Part shown: positions 52,777 to 63,021 of the stretch, piece by piece
How positions within the stretch are numbered: the first letter of the stretch is position 1
How the letters are laid out: each line of letters starts with the position of its first letter
Assembly: GCF_033097365.1 (NCBI RefSeq)
Contig: NZ_AP028461.1
Location: 9,176,001-9,240,000 of the forward strand
Direction of reading: 5' to 3'
DNA length: 64,000 nt
Source: Actinoplanes sichuanensis
GTDB lineage: Bacteria > Actinomycetota > Actinomycetes > Mycobacteriales > Micromonosporaceae
Notes under the pieces: generated by a model
The model's database searches: none
What the model was told of the DNA's origin: nothing
Seen by the model: the letters and a program-made list of their open reading frames with translations, nothing else
Translations under genes and position numbers: made by a program

Positions 52777-54116
52777 CTGTCACACCCACCCATCACGGGA
52801 TCCAGCGAGGCGCCGCCGGCGATGACGTCGGCCAGCAGGGCGCCCTCGGCCATCGCGGGGATGGCCTGGAGGTTCACGAAGCTCGGCTCGCGGTAGTGCA
52901 CCCGGTAGGGGTGGGTGCCACCGTCGGAGACCGCGTGTACGCCGAGTTCGCCACGCGGGTGCTCGACCGCGACATAGACTTGACCAGGCGGAACCCGGAA
53001 GCCCTCGGTGACGAGCTTGAAGTGGTGGATCAGCGACTCCATCGACTGACCCATGATGTTGGCGACGTGTTCGAGGGAGTTCCCGAGCCCGTCCAGACCG
53101 AGCGCGAGCTGCGCCGGCCAGGCGATCTTCTTGTCCTCGATCCAGATCGGCCCCGGCTTCAGGCGGTCCAGCGCCTGCTCGACGATCTTCAGCGACTCGC
53201 GGATCTCCGCCATCCGGACCAGGTAGCGGCCCCAGACGTCGGCCGTGGTCGCGGTCGGCACGTCGAACTCGTAGGTCTCGTAACCGCAGTACGGCATGGT
53301 CTTGCGCAGGTCCCAGGGCAGGCCCGCCGAGCGCAGCACCGGGCCGGTGATGCCGAGCGCGAGGCACCCGGTCACGTCCAGCACGGCGACACCCTGCGTC
53401 CGCTGCTGCCAGATGATCTGGCCGGACAGCATGTCCTCGTATTCCTTGAGCTTCTTCGGCAGGTACTTGAGGAAGTCGCGGATCTTGCGGATCGCCGAGT
53501 CCGGCACATCCTGGGCGAGTCCGCCGGGGCGGATGTAGCCGTTGTTCATCCGCAGGCCGGAGGTCTCCTCGAAGATGTCGAGGATGTACTCCCGCTCGCG
53601 GAAGCCGTACAGCATCATCGAGATCGCGCCCAACTCCATGCCCGTGGTCGCGAGCCAGACCAGGTGCGAGGCGATCCGCTGGAGTTCCATGAACATCACG
53701 CGGATGGTGGTGGTGCGCTCGGTGATCTGGTCGGTGACGCCGAGCAGCTTCTCCACCGCGAGGCAGTAGGCCGTCTCGTTCGACATGTTCGCGAGGTAGT
53801 CCATGCGGGTCACGAAGGTGACGCCCTGCGTCCAGTTCCGGTATTCGAGGTTCTTCTCGATCCCGGTGTGCAGGTAGCCGACGACCGGCCGGACCTCGGT
53901 GACCGTCTCGCCCTCGAGTTCCAGCACGAGCCGGAGCACACCGTGCGTCGACGGGTGCTGTGGACCCATGTTGACGACGATCTTCTCGTTGCTGAGCGGG
54001 TCGATGCTGGACGTGATGCTGTCCCAGTCGCCGCCGGTGACCGTGAAGACCCGGCCCTCGGTGGTCTCGCGCTCGGTCGCGTACTCAGGTCCGGACAGGT
54101 TCTCAGAAATGGTCAC
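52773..54116 (-). CDS. nuoD: NADH-quinone oxidoreductase subunit D
   Basis: A 447-residue protein from GTG at 54116. 49-kDa subunit motifs: [20 protein letters not shown] (quinone-site His/Gly loop), [40 protein letters not shown] and [20 protein letters not shown]. It forms the quinone headgroup site with NuoB. Overlaps nuoC and nuoE by the GTGA arrangement. Confidence 0.97.
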   Translation of the reverse strand: MTISENLSGPEYATERETTEGRVFTVTGGDWDSITSSIDPLSNEKIVVNMGPQHPSTHGVLRLVLELEGETVTEVRPVVGYLHTGIEKNLEYRNWTQGVTFVTRMDYLANMSNETAYCLAVEKLLGVTDQITERTTTIRVMFMELQRIASHLVWLATTGMELGAISMMLYGFREREYILDIFEETSGLRMNNGYIRPGGLAQDVPDSAIRKIRDFLKYLPKKLKEYEDMLSGQIIWQQRTQGVAVLDVTGCLALGITGPVLRSAGLPWDLRKTMPYCGYETYEFDVPTATTADVWGRYLVRMAEIRESLKIVEQALDRLKPGPIWIEDKKIAWPAQLALGLDGLGNSLEHVANIMGQSMESLIHHFKLVTEGFRVPPGQVYVAVEHPRGELGVHAVSDGGTHPYRVHYREPSFVNLQAIPAMAEGALLADVIAGGASLDPVMGGCDR

Positions 54117-54820
54117 TGGTAGACCCTCCGCTGGTCGGGAGGCGGAATCTCGGCGCCCTTGTACTCGACGGGCACGCCGCCGAGCGGGTAGTCCTTGCGC
54201 TGGGGGTGGCCCTCCCAGTCGTCCGGCATGAGGATGCGGGTCAGGTTCGGATGGCCGGCGAAGACGACGCCGAACATGTCGTAGACCTCCCGCTCCTGCC
54301 AGTCGGCGGTCGGGTAGACCCGGGTGACGCTCGGAACGGTCACGCCCTCGGCCACCGCGACCTCCAGCCGCACCCGGCGGCGATAGGTCATCGAAGTCAA
54401 TTGATAAGCGACGTGGAAACGGCGCTCGTCGGAGCCGAGATAATCCACTGCGTCAACGGACGAACACAGTTCGAAGCGCAAAGAGGCGTCGTCACGCATT
54501 ACCTGACACACGTCGACGATGTGCTCGGCGCGTACGTGAAGTGTGAGCTCGGCCCTATCTACGACCACCTTCTCGATGGCTTCGGAGATGGCCGGATAAG
54601 CTTCTTCCAACGCGTCATAGACGTCGTCGAAATACCCGCCGTACGGCCGTGGGCTGTCAAAAACAGCAGGTCGGGGGCGGACCAGGCGACCGAAGCCGGA
54701 AACGTCTCCGGTCCCCTTGACGCCGAACATGCCCTTATCCGGGCTGGGCGGCGTCTGAGCCGGAGCACCCAATTCGGCGCCCGCCGGGACACTACCCTGA
54801 GTTCCGGGTTCAATACTCAT
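54113..54820 (-). CDS. nuoC: NADH-quinone oxidoreductase subunit C
   Basis: A 235-residue protein (ATG at 54820, ATGA overlap with nuoB). The 30-kDa subunit signature is [20 protein letters not shown], then [20 protein letters not shown] and [20 protein letters not shown]. The first ~60 residues are a low-complexity extension. Separate from nuoD, unlike the nuoCD fusion of enterobacteria. Part of the hydrophilic arm. Confidence 0.97.
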   Translation of the reverse strand: MSIEPGTQGSVPAGAELGAPAQTPPSPDKGMFGVKGTGDVSGFGRLVRPRPAVFDSPRPYGGYFDDVYDALEEAYPAISEAIEKVVVDRAELTLHVRAEHIVDVCQVMRDDASLRFELCSSVDAVDYLGSDERRFHVAYQLTSMTYRRRVRLEVAVAEGVTVPSVTRVYPTADWQEREVYDMFGVVFAGHPNLTRILMPDDWEGHPQRKDYPLGGVPVEYKGAEIPPPDQRRVYQ

Positions 54821-55488
54821 TTGTGAGCCTCCCGCAAATGCGGCTGGAGTTTCATCCAGTTCTCGATCCGCAATTGCTCTTCGCGTCCCTCTTTAACGGC
54901 CTGGGTCCATTCCTCGCGACGGACCTTGTCCACGCGGTAGGACGACGGCATGGCTCCCGGAGCGACGACCGGAACTCGGCCCTCGGCCTGCCGAGCTTCG
55001 AGCATCTTCCGACCATTGGGGCCGAGCGGCTGCGCCATGACCTTCTCGCGCATCTTGAGGATCGCGTCGATCAGCATCTCGGGGCGCGGCGGGCAGCCCG
55101 GAAGGTAGATGTCGACCGGGACGATGTGGTCGACACCCTGCACGATCGCGTAGTTGTTGAACATCCCGCCGGACGACGCACAGACGCCCATCGAGATCAC
55201 CGATCGCGGCTCGGGCATCTGGTCGTAGATCTGCCGGACCACCGGTGCCATCTTCTGGCTGACCCGGCCCGCCACGATCATCAGGTCGGCCTGACGGGGC
55301 GAGGCCCGGAACACCTCCATCCCCCAACGACCGAGGTCGTAGTGGGGACCGCCGGAGGCCATCATCTCGATGGCACAGCAGGCGAGGCCGAACGTGGCGC
55401 CCCAGAACGACGACTTCCGAGCGTAGTTGGACAGTTTCTCGACGCTCGTCAGCAGGATGCCTGCCGGGAGTTTCTCTTCGATTCCCAT
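54817..55488 (-). CDS. nuoB: NADH-quinone oxidoreductase subunit B
   Basis: A 223-residue protein. [4Fe-4S] cluster N2 ligands lie in [29 protein letters not shown] and [16 protein letters not shown]; adjacent [20 protein letters not shown] is typical. N2 hands electrons to menaquinone. The tail ([20 protein letters not shown]) is an actinobacterial feature. 6 nt from nuoA. Confidence 0.98.
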   Translation of the reverse strand: MGIEEKLPAGILLTSVEKLSNYARKSSFWGATFGLACCAIEMMASGGPHYDLGRWGMEVFRASPRQADLMIVAGRVSQKMAPVVRQIYDQMPEPRSVISMGVCASSGGMFNNYAIVQGVDHIVPVDIYLPGCPPRPEMLIDAILKMREKVMAQPLGPNGRKMLEARQAEGRVPVVAPGAMPSSYRVDKVRREEWTQAVKEGREEQLRIENWMKLQPHLREAHK

Positions 55489-55494
55489 GTCACA

Positions 55495-55860
55495 TCAGTC
55501 CCAGTTGAGGCCGCCACGCCGCCACACATACGCGTAGGCGATGAAGACGGTGAGGATGAACAGGACCATCTCCACGAACCCGAACAGGCCGAGCATGTCG
55601 AAGGAGACGGCCCACGGGTACAGGAAGATGGTCTCGATGTCGAAGATGATGAAGAGCATGGCGGTCAGGTAGAACTTCACCGGGAACCGCCCGCCACCGA
55701 TCGGTTGTGGCGCCGGCTCGATTCCGCACTCATAAGCGTCGAGTTTCGCGCGGTTGAAGCGCTTGGGCCCGACGATGGGGGCGACGGACACCGAGAACAA
55801 CGCGAACAGGGCGCCTAGAATCAGCAACCCGACGATCGGGACATAAGGGTTGATCGTCAT
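55495..55860 (-). CDS. nuoA: NADH-quinone oxidoreductase subunit A
   Basis: A 121-residue protein, first gene of the operon; ATG at 55860 with GGGAGT upstream. Three helices (YVPIVGLLILGALFALFSVS, KFYLTAMLFIIFDIETIFLY, LFGFVEMVLFILTVFIAYAY) and the loop YECGIEPAPQP-GGRFPVKF with the conserved Cys-Gly. The 92 bp before it, back to the MenJ-type gene, must hold the operon promoter unless transcription reads through. Confidence 0.97.
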   Translation of the reverse strand: MTINPYVPIVGLLILGALFALFSVSVAPIVGPKRFNRAKLDAYECGIEPAPQPIGGGRFPVKFYLTAMLFIIFDIETIFLYPWAVSFDMLGLFGFVEMVLFILTVFIAYAYVWRRGGLNWD

Positions 55861-55952
55861 TTCTACTCCCGTACGACTGTTAGCCGCTTCACACTAGTTA
55901 CTGCGGTTGTGCTGTCCTTTGGTCGGGGTGCCTGATTTGCCTGATTTCGAAG

Positions 55953-57248
55953 TCAGACGGAGGGCGCCACCTTGGTCAAACCGTTGATGATGCGGTCCAT
56001 GGCGTCGCCACCCCGGGGGTCGGTGAGGTTGGCCAGGAGCTTGAGGACGAACTTCATGAGCAGCGGCTGCGGCATGCCGTACTTGGTGGCCAGTCGCATG
56101 ATCTGGGGGTTGCCGATCAGCTTCACGAAGATCCCGCCGATCCGGTAGTAACCACCGAACCGGAGACTCAACTCGGCGGGGTACGCCTGCAGGGCCCGCT
56201 CGCGCTCGGGGCCGAACGGGCGGGCCAGAGCCTGCACCGCGACCTCGGCCGCCATCTCGCCGGACTCCATCGCGTAGGCGATGCCCTCGCCGTTCATCGG
56301 GTTGACCATGCCGCCGGAGTCACCGACCAGCAACACGCCACGGGTGTAGTGCGGCACCCGGTTGAAGCCCATCGGAAGCGCGGCACCGAGCGTGGGGCCG
56401 TCCGCGTTCGCCTCGTCACGCAGGCCCCACTCCTCAGGGGTGCTGCCGAGCCAGTCGGTGAGCAGGTGCCGGTAGTTCGTCTTACCGAACGCGTCGGAGG
56501 AGTTGAGGATGCCGAGGCCCACGTTCACCCTGCCGTCGCCCAGGCCGAAGATCCAGCCGTACCCGGGTAGGAGCCGCGCCGGGTCCTGCGCGCTGCGCAG
56601 CTCCAGCCAGGACTCCAGATAGTCGTCGTCGGCCTTCACCGCCGAGTGGTAATACCGCCGGACCGCCACACCGAGCGGCCGGTCGTCGCGCTTGGCCAGG
56701 CCCAGCGCGAGCGGGAACTTGCCGGAGACGCCGTCCGCGGTGATCACCAGCGGCGCGCGGAACTGGGCCGGCTCCTTGCCCGGGCCGACCTTGGCCTCGA
56801 CGCCGATCACGTAGCCGTCGTCGTTCTGTACCGGGCCGGTGACGTTCACCCCGGTCCGCAGCAGGGCGCCGGCCTCGACCGCGCGCTGGGCCAGCATGTC
56901 GTCGAAGTCCATCCGGGTACGGACGAGACCGTAGTTGGGGAAGCTGGCCAGCTCGGGCCAGTCGAGCTCCAGCCGGACGCCGCCACCGATCACCCGCAGG
57001 CCCCGGTTCTGCAGCCAGCCGGCCTTCTCGGAGGTGTCGATGCCCATCCGGATGAGCTGGCGGACGGCACGCGGGGTGAGACCGTCGCCGCAGACCTTCT
57101 CCCGGGGGAACTCGGTCTTCTCCAGGAGCAGGACCCGGACGCCGTGCCGAGCCAGGTGGTACGCCGCCGCGGAGCCGCCCGGGCCCGCTCCGACCACGAT
57201 CACGTCAGCCTCGTCGGCGACGGGTCCACTCGCTACGTGGTCGTCCAC
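55953..57248 (-). CDS. menJ: Geranylgeranyl-reductase-family FAD protein (probable MenJ)
   Basis: A 431-residue flavoprotein. Dinucleotide-binding motif VIVVGAGPGGSAAAYHLARH, then LLLEKTEFPREKVCGDGLTP, the family Cys motif, and the second FAD motif GVLLVGDSGGMVNPMNGEGI with AYAMESGEMAAEVAVQAL. In mycobacteria MenJ reduces one double bond of the menaquinone isoprenoid chain. The position between nuoA and menG supports this over chlorophyll or archaeal-lipid roles, which do not apply here. The start is the GTG or ATG near 57248. Confidence 0.88.
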   Translation of the reverse strand: MDDHVASGPVADEADVIVVGAGPGGSAAAYHLARHGVRVLLLEKTEFPREKVCGDGLTPRAVRQLIRMGIDTSEKAGWLQNRGLRVIGGGVRLELDWPELASFPNYGLVRTRMDFDDMLAQRAVEAGALLRTGVNVTGPVQNDDGYVIGVEAKVGPGKEPAQFRAPLVITADGVSGKFPLALGLAKRDDRPLGVAVRRYYHSAVKADDDYLESWLELRSAQDPARLLPGYGWIFGLGDGRVNVGLGILNSSDAFGKTNYRHLLTDWLGSTPEEWGLRDEANADGPTLGAALPMGFNRVPHYTRGVLLVGDSGGMVNPMNGEGIAYAMESGEMAAEVAVQALARPFGPERERALQAYPAELSLRFGGYYRIGGIFVKLIGNPQIMRLATKYGMPQPLLMKFVLKLLANLTDPRGGDAMDRIINGLTKVAPSV

Positions 57249-57368
57249 GGTCCAACCTCCGTCTCACCCGGAACGCTCGTGAATTAGTTCACAAGCATGC
57301 CTCGATCGGAGTGTAGGCCGACAATCGAAGATCTTTGCGCTTAGGTCTGCCTAATTGTTTCGACGACA

Positions 57369-57629
57369 CTAACGTCCCTGCTCAGGTACCTGAAGGACCC
57401 GCTCCGCCACGCCGAGCGCCGGACCGTCAAGGTGTTCGCGGATGGTCCCGCCCATCGCCCGGTCGAGCGCCACGATCAGCCCTTCGACCAGATCCTGAGC
57501 AAGATCGGGGTCCTGCGCCGCGACCGCCCGGAGTCGGGTGGCCAATTCGGTGGCACGGCGCTCGCCCGCTTCACCCTCGTCGATGGCGAGGTCGATGTCG
57601 GTGTCGTCGAGTTGCCCGATATCAGTCAT
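57369..57629 (-). CDS. Small acidic hypothetical protein
   Basis: An 86-residue protein from ATG at 57629 (another possible start at 57650). Acidic and helical: LDDTDIDLAIDEGEAGERRA, TELATRLRAVAAQDPDLAQD, LVEGLIVALDRAMGGTI. No ribosome site is obvious and no family recognised. It lies between MenJ-type and menG genes on the same strand, so co-transcription is likely if it is real. Confidence 0.45.
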   Translation of the reverse strand: MTDIGQLDDTDIDLAIDEGEAGERRATELATRLRAVAAQDPDLAQDLVEGLIVALDRAMGGTIREHLDGPALGVAERVLQVPEQGR

Positions 57630-57678
57630 AAGTCGAGCAAAACAGCGCATTCATCGTGTTGTTCGCAAAATGCGTTTT

Positions 57679-58374
57679 TTACACCCGGGTGGCTCGATGG
57701 AGCGCCACGACACCGCCGGTCAGGTTCCGCCAACCCACCCGGTCCCACGGGCCGGCCTCGGCGATCCGGGTCGCCAGGCCCTGCTGGTCGGGCCAGGCGC
57801 GGATGGACTCGGCGAGGTAGACATACGCCTCCGGGTTGCTCGCCACCGCACGCGCCACCGCCGGCAGCGACCGCATCAGATATTGGAGATAGACGGTACG
57901 GAAGGCGCCGTTGACCGGGTGGCTGAACTCACACACCACCAACCGCCCGCCCGGCCGGACCACCCGGGCGAACTCGCGCAGCGCGGCCCCGGTGTCGACC
58001 ACGTTGCGCAGCGCGAAGGAGATCGTCACGGCGTCGAAGGTGGCGTCCGCGAACGGCAGCCGCAGCGCGTCACCGGCCAGCAGCGGCACCTCGGCCCGCA
58101 CCCGGCGCCCGGCCCGCAGCATGCCCACCGAGATGTCCGCACCGACCGCGAACGCGCCCGACCGGCCCAGCTCCTCGGTGGAGACGCCGGTGCCGGCACC
58201 CACATCCAGCACCCGCTCCCCCGGCCGGAGCCCGAGAGCGGCCCGGGTGGCCCGGCGCCAGCCCCGATCCTGGCCGAACGAGATCACGGTGTTGGTGAGG
58301 TCGTACCGATTGGCCACGCCGTCGAACATCTCGGCGACCTCGTGCGGCTGCTTGTCCAGATCTGCGCGCGTCAC
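57679..58374 (-). CDS. menG: Demethylmenaquinone methyltransferase
   Basis: A 231-residue SAM-dependent methyltransferase (UbiE/MenG family) from GTG at 58374. The family start is [23 protein letters not shown] motif I is [17 protein letters not shown], and the diagnostic [20 protein letters not shown] follows, then [20 protein letters not shown]. It carries out the last step of menaquinone synthesis, C-methylating demethylmenaquinone. A longer frame opens at 58443 but adds non-family residues. Confidence 0.93.
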   Translation of the reverse strand: MTRADLDKQPHEVAEMFDGVANRYDLTNTVISFGQDRGWRRATRAALGLRPGERVLDVGAGTGVSTEELGRSGAFAVGADISVGMLRAGRRVRAEVPLLAGDALRLPFADATFDAVTISFALRNVVDTGAALREFARVVRPGGRLVVCEFSHPVNGAFRTVYLQYLMRSLPAVARAVASNPEAYVYLAESIRAWPDQQGLATRIAEAGPWDRVGWRNLTGGVVALHRATRV

Positions 58375-58722
58375 GGGTCCAACTCTCTCACCCCATCCGA
58401 CCACCCCGACCCCCGCCCCGAAATCGGAAAAGGCTCTCTCCACACAACAGAACGGGCGGGATGGTTTCCCATCCCGCCCGTGCCTTGTGCGTTATATATA
58501 CGACCGCCATCGGTCGGGTCCGACTGCTCGTCACCGACGCTGACCGCGGCAGGCGACGCATGAGTGTTACCGGTGCCTTACAAGAGGCAACGTAACCAGC
58601 GGGAACGACCCGGTACAGCCAACCGCCGGGCTCGTTACGAAGGAGCAACCCAGCCTCACCGGTCCGACGATCCGAACCTGGCCGAACGGCTGACTGCCAC
58701 CCCCCGAAGGGACTGGTTTAAC
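58375..58722. other. 348-bp intergenic stretch between mqnC and menG
   Basis: It contains the mqnC terminator (58453-58480) and the menG promoter region. The 58560-58680 part has partial stem potential (GAACGACCCGG facing CCGGGCTCGTTAC). I see no tRNA or recognisable riboswitch and no gene. Confidence 0.5.
58453..58480 (-). terminator. Terminator downstream of mqnC
   Basis: CGGGCGGGATGG, loop TTTC, then CCATCCCGCCCG: a perfect 12-bp stem. On the minus strand it is followed by TTCTGTTG, a T-rich run, so it would stop mqnC transcripts before menG. Confidence 0.85.
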
Positions 58723-59961
58723 TCAGGAAGCGTCGACCAGGGGAAGGCTCTTACGGACCCCGCCGCCGGGCAGGGCGATCGAGCTGAAGTGCGAGACCAC
58801 GCGGTCGTCGGTCGGATCGTCGGCCGGCGTGTGGTGCACGGCGAGATGCCGGTACCAGGTATCGCGCCAGGCCGGGATGCGGTCCGCGGTGCGGATCATC
58901 GAGATCAGCTCCTGGAGGTTCGACCGGTGCTTGGCGCCGGCCGAGGAGATCACGTTCTCCTCCAGCATGATCGAGCCCAGGTCGTCGACACCCATGTGCA
59001 GCGAGAGCTGGCCGATGTCCTTGCCGGTGGTGAGCCAGGACGCCTGCAGGTGCGACACGTTGTCGAAGAACAGCCGGGAGACGGCGATGAACCGCAGATA
59101 CTCCATCGTGGTGGCCTGGGTGCGGCCCTTCAGATGGTTGTTCTCCGGCTGGTAGGTCCACGGGATGAAGGCCCGGAAGCCACCCACCTCGTGCGACTGC
59201 TCGACCGGCACGTCCTGGTAACCGTTGGCCACGGCCAGGTCCTGCACGTCACGGATCATCCGGATGTGCTCGATGCGCTCGAAGTTGGTCTCGCCGGTGC
59301 CCATCATCATGGTCGCGGTCGAGGAGAGACCGTGCCGGTGCGCGATCGCCATGACCTCCAGCCAGCGGGCGCCGCTCTCCTTGAGTGGGGCGATCGCCTT
59401 ACGCGGCCGATCCGGCAGCATCTCGGCCCCGGCACCGGCGATCGAGTCCAGCCCGGCCGCCTTGATCCGGATCACCGCCTCCTCGATGGAGACACCGTCG
59501 ACCTTGGCCATGTGCAGGATCTCGCTCGGGCCGATCGAGTGGATCGCCAGCTGCGGGAACGCCTGCTTGACCGAGGAGAAGAGATTCTCGTAATACGCCA
59601 CCCCGAAGTCCGGGTGGTGGCCACCCTGGAGCATCACCTGGGTGGCGCCGAGGTCGACCGCCTCGCCGGCTCGGCGCAGGATCTCCTCGGTCGGGTGCGC
59701 CCAGCCCTCCTTGTGTTTGGGGGCCCGGAAGAACGCACAGAACTTGCACGCCGTCACGCAGACGTTCGTGTAGTTGATGTTGCGGTCGATCAGGTAGGTG
59801 ACGATGCCCTCCGGATGCCGCCGACGCCGGACCGCGTCGGCCGCCTCGCCCAGCGCGTGGAACGGGGCCTCCGTGTAGAGCAGCAGCGCCTCCTCGGGCG
59901 TGATCCGCCCACCGTCGGCGCCACGCTGCAGGATGCTGTCGATCTCCGGATTCGCGGTCAC
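58723..59961 (-). CDS. mqnC: Cyclic dehypoxanthine futalosine synthase
   Basis: A radical-SAM enzyme of the futalosine menaquinone pathway, 412 residues from GTG at 59961 (TTG at 59991 possible). The 4Fe-4S/SAM motif is TNVCVTACKFCAFFRAPKHK. Downstream: ATQVMLQGGHHPDFGVAYYE, HSIGPSEILHMAKVDG, TMMMGTGETNFERIEHIRMI and the C-terminal MGVDDLGSIMLEENVISSAG, all typical of MqnC/MqnE and closest to MqnC. It cyclises dehypoxanthine futalosine. No mqnA, mqnB, mqnD or mqnE is in this window. Confidence 0.92.
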   Translation of the reverse strand: MTANPEIDSILQRGADGGRITPEEALLLYTEAPFHALGEAADAVRRRRHPEGIVTYLIDRNINYTNVCVTACKFCAFFRAPKHKEGWAHPTEEILRRAGEAVDLGATQVMLQGGHHPDFGVAYYENLFSSVKQAFPQLAIHSIGPSEILHMAKVDGVSIEEAVIRIKAAGLDSIAGAGAEMLPDRPRKAIAPLKESGARWLEVMAIAHRHGLSSTATMMMGTGETNFERIEHIRMIRDVQDLAVANGYQDVPVEQSHEVGGFRAFIPWTYQPENNHLKGRTQATTMEYLRFIAVSRLFFDNVSHLQASWLTTGKDIGQLSLHMGVDDLGSIMLEENVISSAGAKHRSNLQELISMIRTADRIPAWRDTWYRHLAVHHTPADDPTDDRVVSHFSSIALPGGGVRKSLPLVDAS

Positions 59962-60057
59962 GGTCTGAAGCGTACGTCCAGCGGTCGTCAATCGTCAGCG
60001 GCGCGTGTCACCGGGCTGTCACCGGCCGGCGGATAGGCTCTACCCGTTATTCAGGGG

Positions 60058-63021
60058 GTGGATGTGCTCGTCGTGCACGGTGGGTGGGTGCCCGGCAGCG
60101 GGCTGATCGTCTGGGCCGAGGATCCGGGCCTGCCGCTGACCACGAGCTCGCGGGCGAGATCCCGTCCACACCCGTTCGCCACGGCGGACCTGCCGGATCT
60201 GCCCGGTGCGGTCGCCGGGTCGGTGCAGCTCATGCTCCCCGGGACCGGCCGGGGCCCGCTGCCCTCGCCGGAGACCGGTCTGGAGTCCTCGGCCCGGGGC
60301 GCCAAGCTCGGGGCCTGGACGGTTCCGGTGCTGACCGTGCCGGGCGACCGGGCGCTCGAGGCCCTCGCCGAGCCCGACCTGACCGATCAGTGGGTCGCCG
60401 GCTCGTCGCTGCGCTACCTCCGCCTGCTCGCCGGTTACGCCTGTGACCTGGCCCGACGCGGCCGGATGCTGCCGCAGCTGGTGATCGAGGGCGGGGTACC
60501 GGCGGCTCGCTGGCGGCCGGTGCTGACCGGCGGCGACACCGCCTCCTTCCGGGACTTCGCGGCGGGCATGCCACCCGCGGTCCGGGCCGCGGGCGAGGGC
60601 CAACCCCTCGGGCGTACGGTGCGGGACGCTCTCGAGTGGCTGCTGGACAGCGCGGCCCGGGCCGTCCTGCCGGACCGTCTGATGGTCGGCCAACGCCCGG
60701 GGCCGAAAGCCGCGCTGCCCGACCGCTGGCTCTCCGCCCTGACCGGTGACCCGGCTCTGCCCGGCGCACCCGAGGGCGACGTCCGTGACCTGCGCCGGGC
60801 GCTCGACGACTGGATGCGGGCGGCAAACGAGGCGCACGGGCCGATCCGGGTCAGTTTCCGGCTGATCGAGCCGGCGCCGGAGACCGACGAGTGGGCGATG
60901 GAGTTCGCGCTCCAGTCCGCCGAGGATCCGGCTCTCTATCTACCCGCCGAGGATCTGTGGGCGGGAGCGCGTTTCCCCGGGTTGCCCCAGCGGCCCGACG
61001 AGACGCTGCTCGCCGGGCTGGGCCGGGCCGTGCGGCTGTTCCCGCTGCTGCACGTCGCTCTGCTGGAGCAGCGTCCGGCGGTGATGACACTGAGCACCGC
61101 CGAGGCCTACGAGTTCCTGCGCCAGGCCGCTCCGCTGTTGCAGGCCGCCGGGTTCGGGGTGCAGCTGCCCGCGTGGGCCGGCCGCAAGGCGGTGGGGCTG
61201 AAGATGACGACGCGCACGAAATCGAAGGGGAGTTCCGGCCGGGCCGCCGCGGATTCCGGGTTCGGCCTGGAGCAGCTGGTCGATTTCCGACTCGACCTGG
61301 TGATCGGCGACAGCCTGGTGAGCGCCGAGGAGTTGGCCGAGCTGGCCCGGCTCAAGGTGCCGATGGTCCGGGTCCGCGGGCAGTGGGTGGAGCTCGACGA
61401 TCGGCAGCTCAAGGCGGCTCTGAAGGCGGTCGGCCAGCGGCGCGAGGGTGAGATCACCGCCGGTGAGCTGCTGCAGCGGGTGGTCGAGGGCGGCGACGAG
61501 GATCTGCCGCTGGTCGAGGTGGACGCCGACGGTGATCTCGGTGACCTGTTGTCCGGGCAGGCGGCCGAGCGGCTGAGCCCGATGCCCACTCCGGCCGGAT
61601 TCCAGGGTGCCCTCCGGCCGTACCAGGAGAGGGGTCTGTCGTGGTTGACCTTTTTGGGGCGTCTCGGCCTGGGCGGGATCCTCGCTGACGACATGGGCCT
61701 GGGCAAGACCGCCCAGACGTTGTCTCTGCTGCTCACCGACGAGGGCGCGAAAACGCTGTTGATCTGCCCGATGTCGCTGGTCAGCAACTGGTTCAAGGAG
61801 GCCGCACGGTTCGCACCGGGACTGCGGGTCTACGTGCACCACGGCGGCACCCGGCTGCGCGGCGAGGAGTTCGACGAGGCGGTCGCCGGCGCCGATCTGG
61901 TGATCACCACCTATGGCACGGCGCTGCGTGATCTGGCCACGCTGCGCGAGGTGACCTGGAGCCGGGTGGTCTGTGACGAGGCGCAGGCGATCAAGAACAG
62001 CGGGACCAGGCAGTCGCAGGCGGTCCGGGCGATCCCGGCGCGGACCCGGGTGGCGCTGACCGGTACACCTGTGGAGAACCATCTCGCCGAACTCTGGTCG
62101 ATCATGGATTTCTGCAATCCCGGCCTGCTCGGGCCGGCCAAACGGTTCCGTCGACGATTCCAGGAGCCGATCGAGAGCCGGCAGGACGAGGACGCCACCG
62201 CCGCTCTGAAACGGGCCACCGGGCCGTTCGTCCTGCGCCGCCTGAAAACCGACAAGACCATCATCTCGGACCTTCCGGAGAAGAACGAGATGAAGGTGTG
62301 GTGCTCGCTCACTCCCGAGCAGGCCACCCTCTACCAGGCCGTGGTCGAGGACATGATGGCCGAGATCGAGAGCAGCGAGGGCATTCAGCGCCGCGGCAAC
62401 GTGCTGGCCGCGATGATGAAGCTCAAGCAGGTCTGCAACCACCCGGCCCACCTGCTCAAGGACGGTTCCCGGCTGCCCGGGCGGTCCGGCAAGCTGGCCC
62501 GCCTGGAGGAGCTGGCCGACGAGATCATCGAGGACGGCGACAAGGCCCTGATCTTCACGCAGTACGCCGAGTGGGGCACCCTGCTGCAGCCCTACCTCGC
62601 CGCGCACACCGACCGGCCGGTGCTCTGGCTGCACGGCGGTCTCAGCAAGGCCCGCCGGGACGAGCTGGTCGAGCGGTTCCAGACCTCGGCCGAGCCGATG
62701 CTGTTCCTACTGTCGCTCAAGGCGGCCGGCACCGGCCTCAACCTGACCGCCGCCAATCACGTCGTCCACTTCGACAGGTGGTGGAACCCGGCGGTCGAGG
62801 ACCAGGCCACCGACCGGGCCTTCCGGATCGGGCAGTCGCGGGACGTGCAGGTCCGTAAGTTCATCTGCACCGGGACGCTGGAGGAGAAGATCGACGCGAT
62901 GATCGAGCGGAAGAAGGCGCTGGCCTCCTCGGTCGTCGGAACCGGCGAAGAGTGGATCACCGATCTGAGCACCGATCAGCTGCGCGAGCTGTTCGCGCTG
63001 GACCCGGGAGCGGTGCGCTGA
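60058..63021 (+). CDS. SNF2-family DEAD/DEAH-box helicase
   Basis: A 987-residue protein from GTG at 60058. The N-terminal ~500 residues are a DUF3670-like region (PLTTSSRARSRPHPFATADL, VGLKMTTRTKSKGSSGRAA). The SNF2 ATPase follows: LGGILADDMGLGKTAQTLSL (Walker A, about residue 550), VVCDEAQAIKN (DEAQ box), VALTGTPVENHLAELWSIMD, and helicase-C motifs IFTQYAEWGTLLQPYL, LSLKAAGTGLNLTAANHVVH, FDRWWNPAVEDQATDRAFRI. An actinobacterial HepA/HelZ-type remodeller of DNA-protein complexes. Translated with the SWIM gene, which overlaps by 1 nt. Confidence 0.93.
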   Translation: MDVLVVHGGWVPGSGLIVWAEDPGLPLTTSSRARSRPHPFATADLPDLPGAVAGSVQLMLPGTGRGPLPSPETGLESSARGAKLGAWTVPVLTVPGDRALEALAEPDLTDQWVAGSSLRYLRLLAGYACDLARRGRMLPQLVIEGGVPAARWRPVLTGGDTASFRDFAAGMPPAVRAAGEGQPLGRTVRDALEWLLDSAARAVLPDRLMVGQRPGPKAALPDRWLSALTGDPALPGAPEGDVRDLRRALDDWMRAANEAHGPIRVSFRLIEPAPETDEWAMEFALQSAEDPALYLPAEDLWAGARFPGLPQRPDETLLAGLGRAVRLFPLLHVALLEQRPAVMTLSTAEAYEFLRQAAPLLQAAGFGVQLPAWAGRKAVGLKMTTRTKSKGSSGRAAADSGFGLEQLVDFRLDLVIGDSLVSAEELAELARLKVPMVRVRGQWVELDDRQLKAALKAVGQRREGEITAGELLQRVVEGGDEDLPLVEVDADGDLGDLLSGQAAERLSPMPTPAGFQGALRPYQERGLSWLTFLGRLGLGGILADDMGLGKTAQTLSLLLTDEGAKTLLICPMSLVSNWFKEAARFAPGLRVYVHHGGTRLRGEEFDEAVAGADLVITTYGTALRDLATLREVTWSRVVCDEAQAIKNSGTRQSQAVRAIPARTRVALTGTPVENHLAELWSIMDFCNPGLLGPAKRFRRRFQEPIESRQDEDATAALKRATGPFVLRRLKTDKTIISDLPEKNEMKVWCSLTPEQATLYQAVVEDMMAEIESSEGIQRRGNVLAAMMKLKQVCNHPAHLLKDGSRLPGRSGKLARLEELADEIIEDGDKALIFTQYAEWGTLLQPYLAAHTDRPVLWLHGGLSKARRDELVERFQTSAEPMLFLLSLKAAGTGLNLTAANHVVHFDRWWNPAVEDQATDRAFRIGQSRDVQVRKFICTGTLEEKIDAMIERKKALASSVVGTGEEWITDLSTDQLRELFALDPGAVR

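Noticed and set aside
58560..58700. A riboswitch or small RNA between mqnC and menG
   Set aside because: Only partial, mismatched stems; no known riboswitch core could be recognised.
58564..60036. A 490-codon plus-strand frame opposite mqnC
   Set aside because: Antisense to MqnC, low complexity, and starts within the intergenic stretch without a ribosome site.
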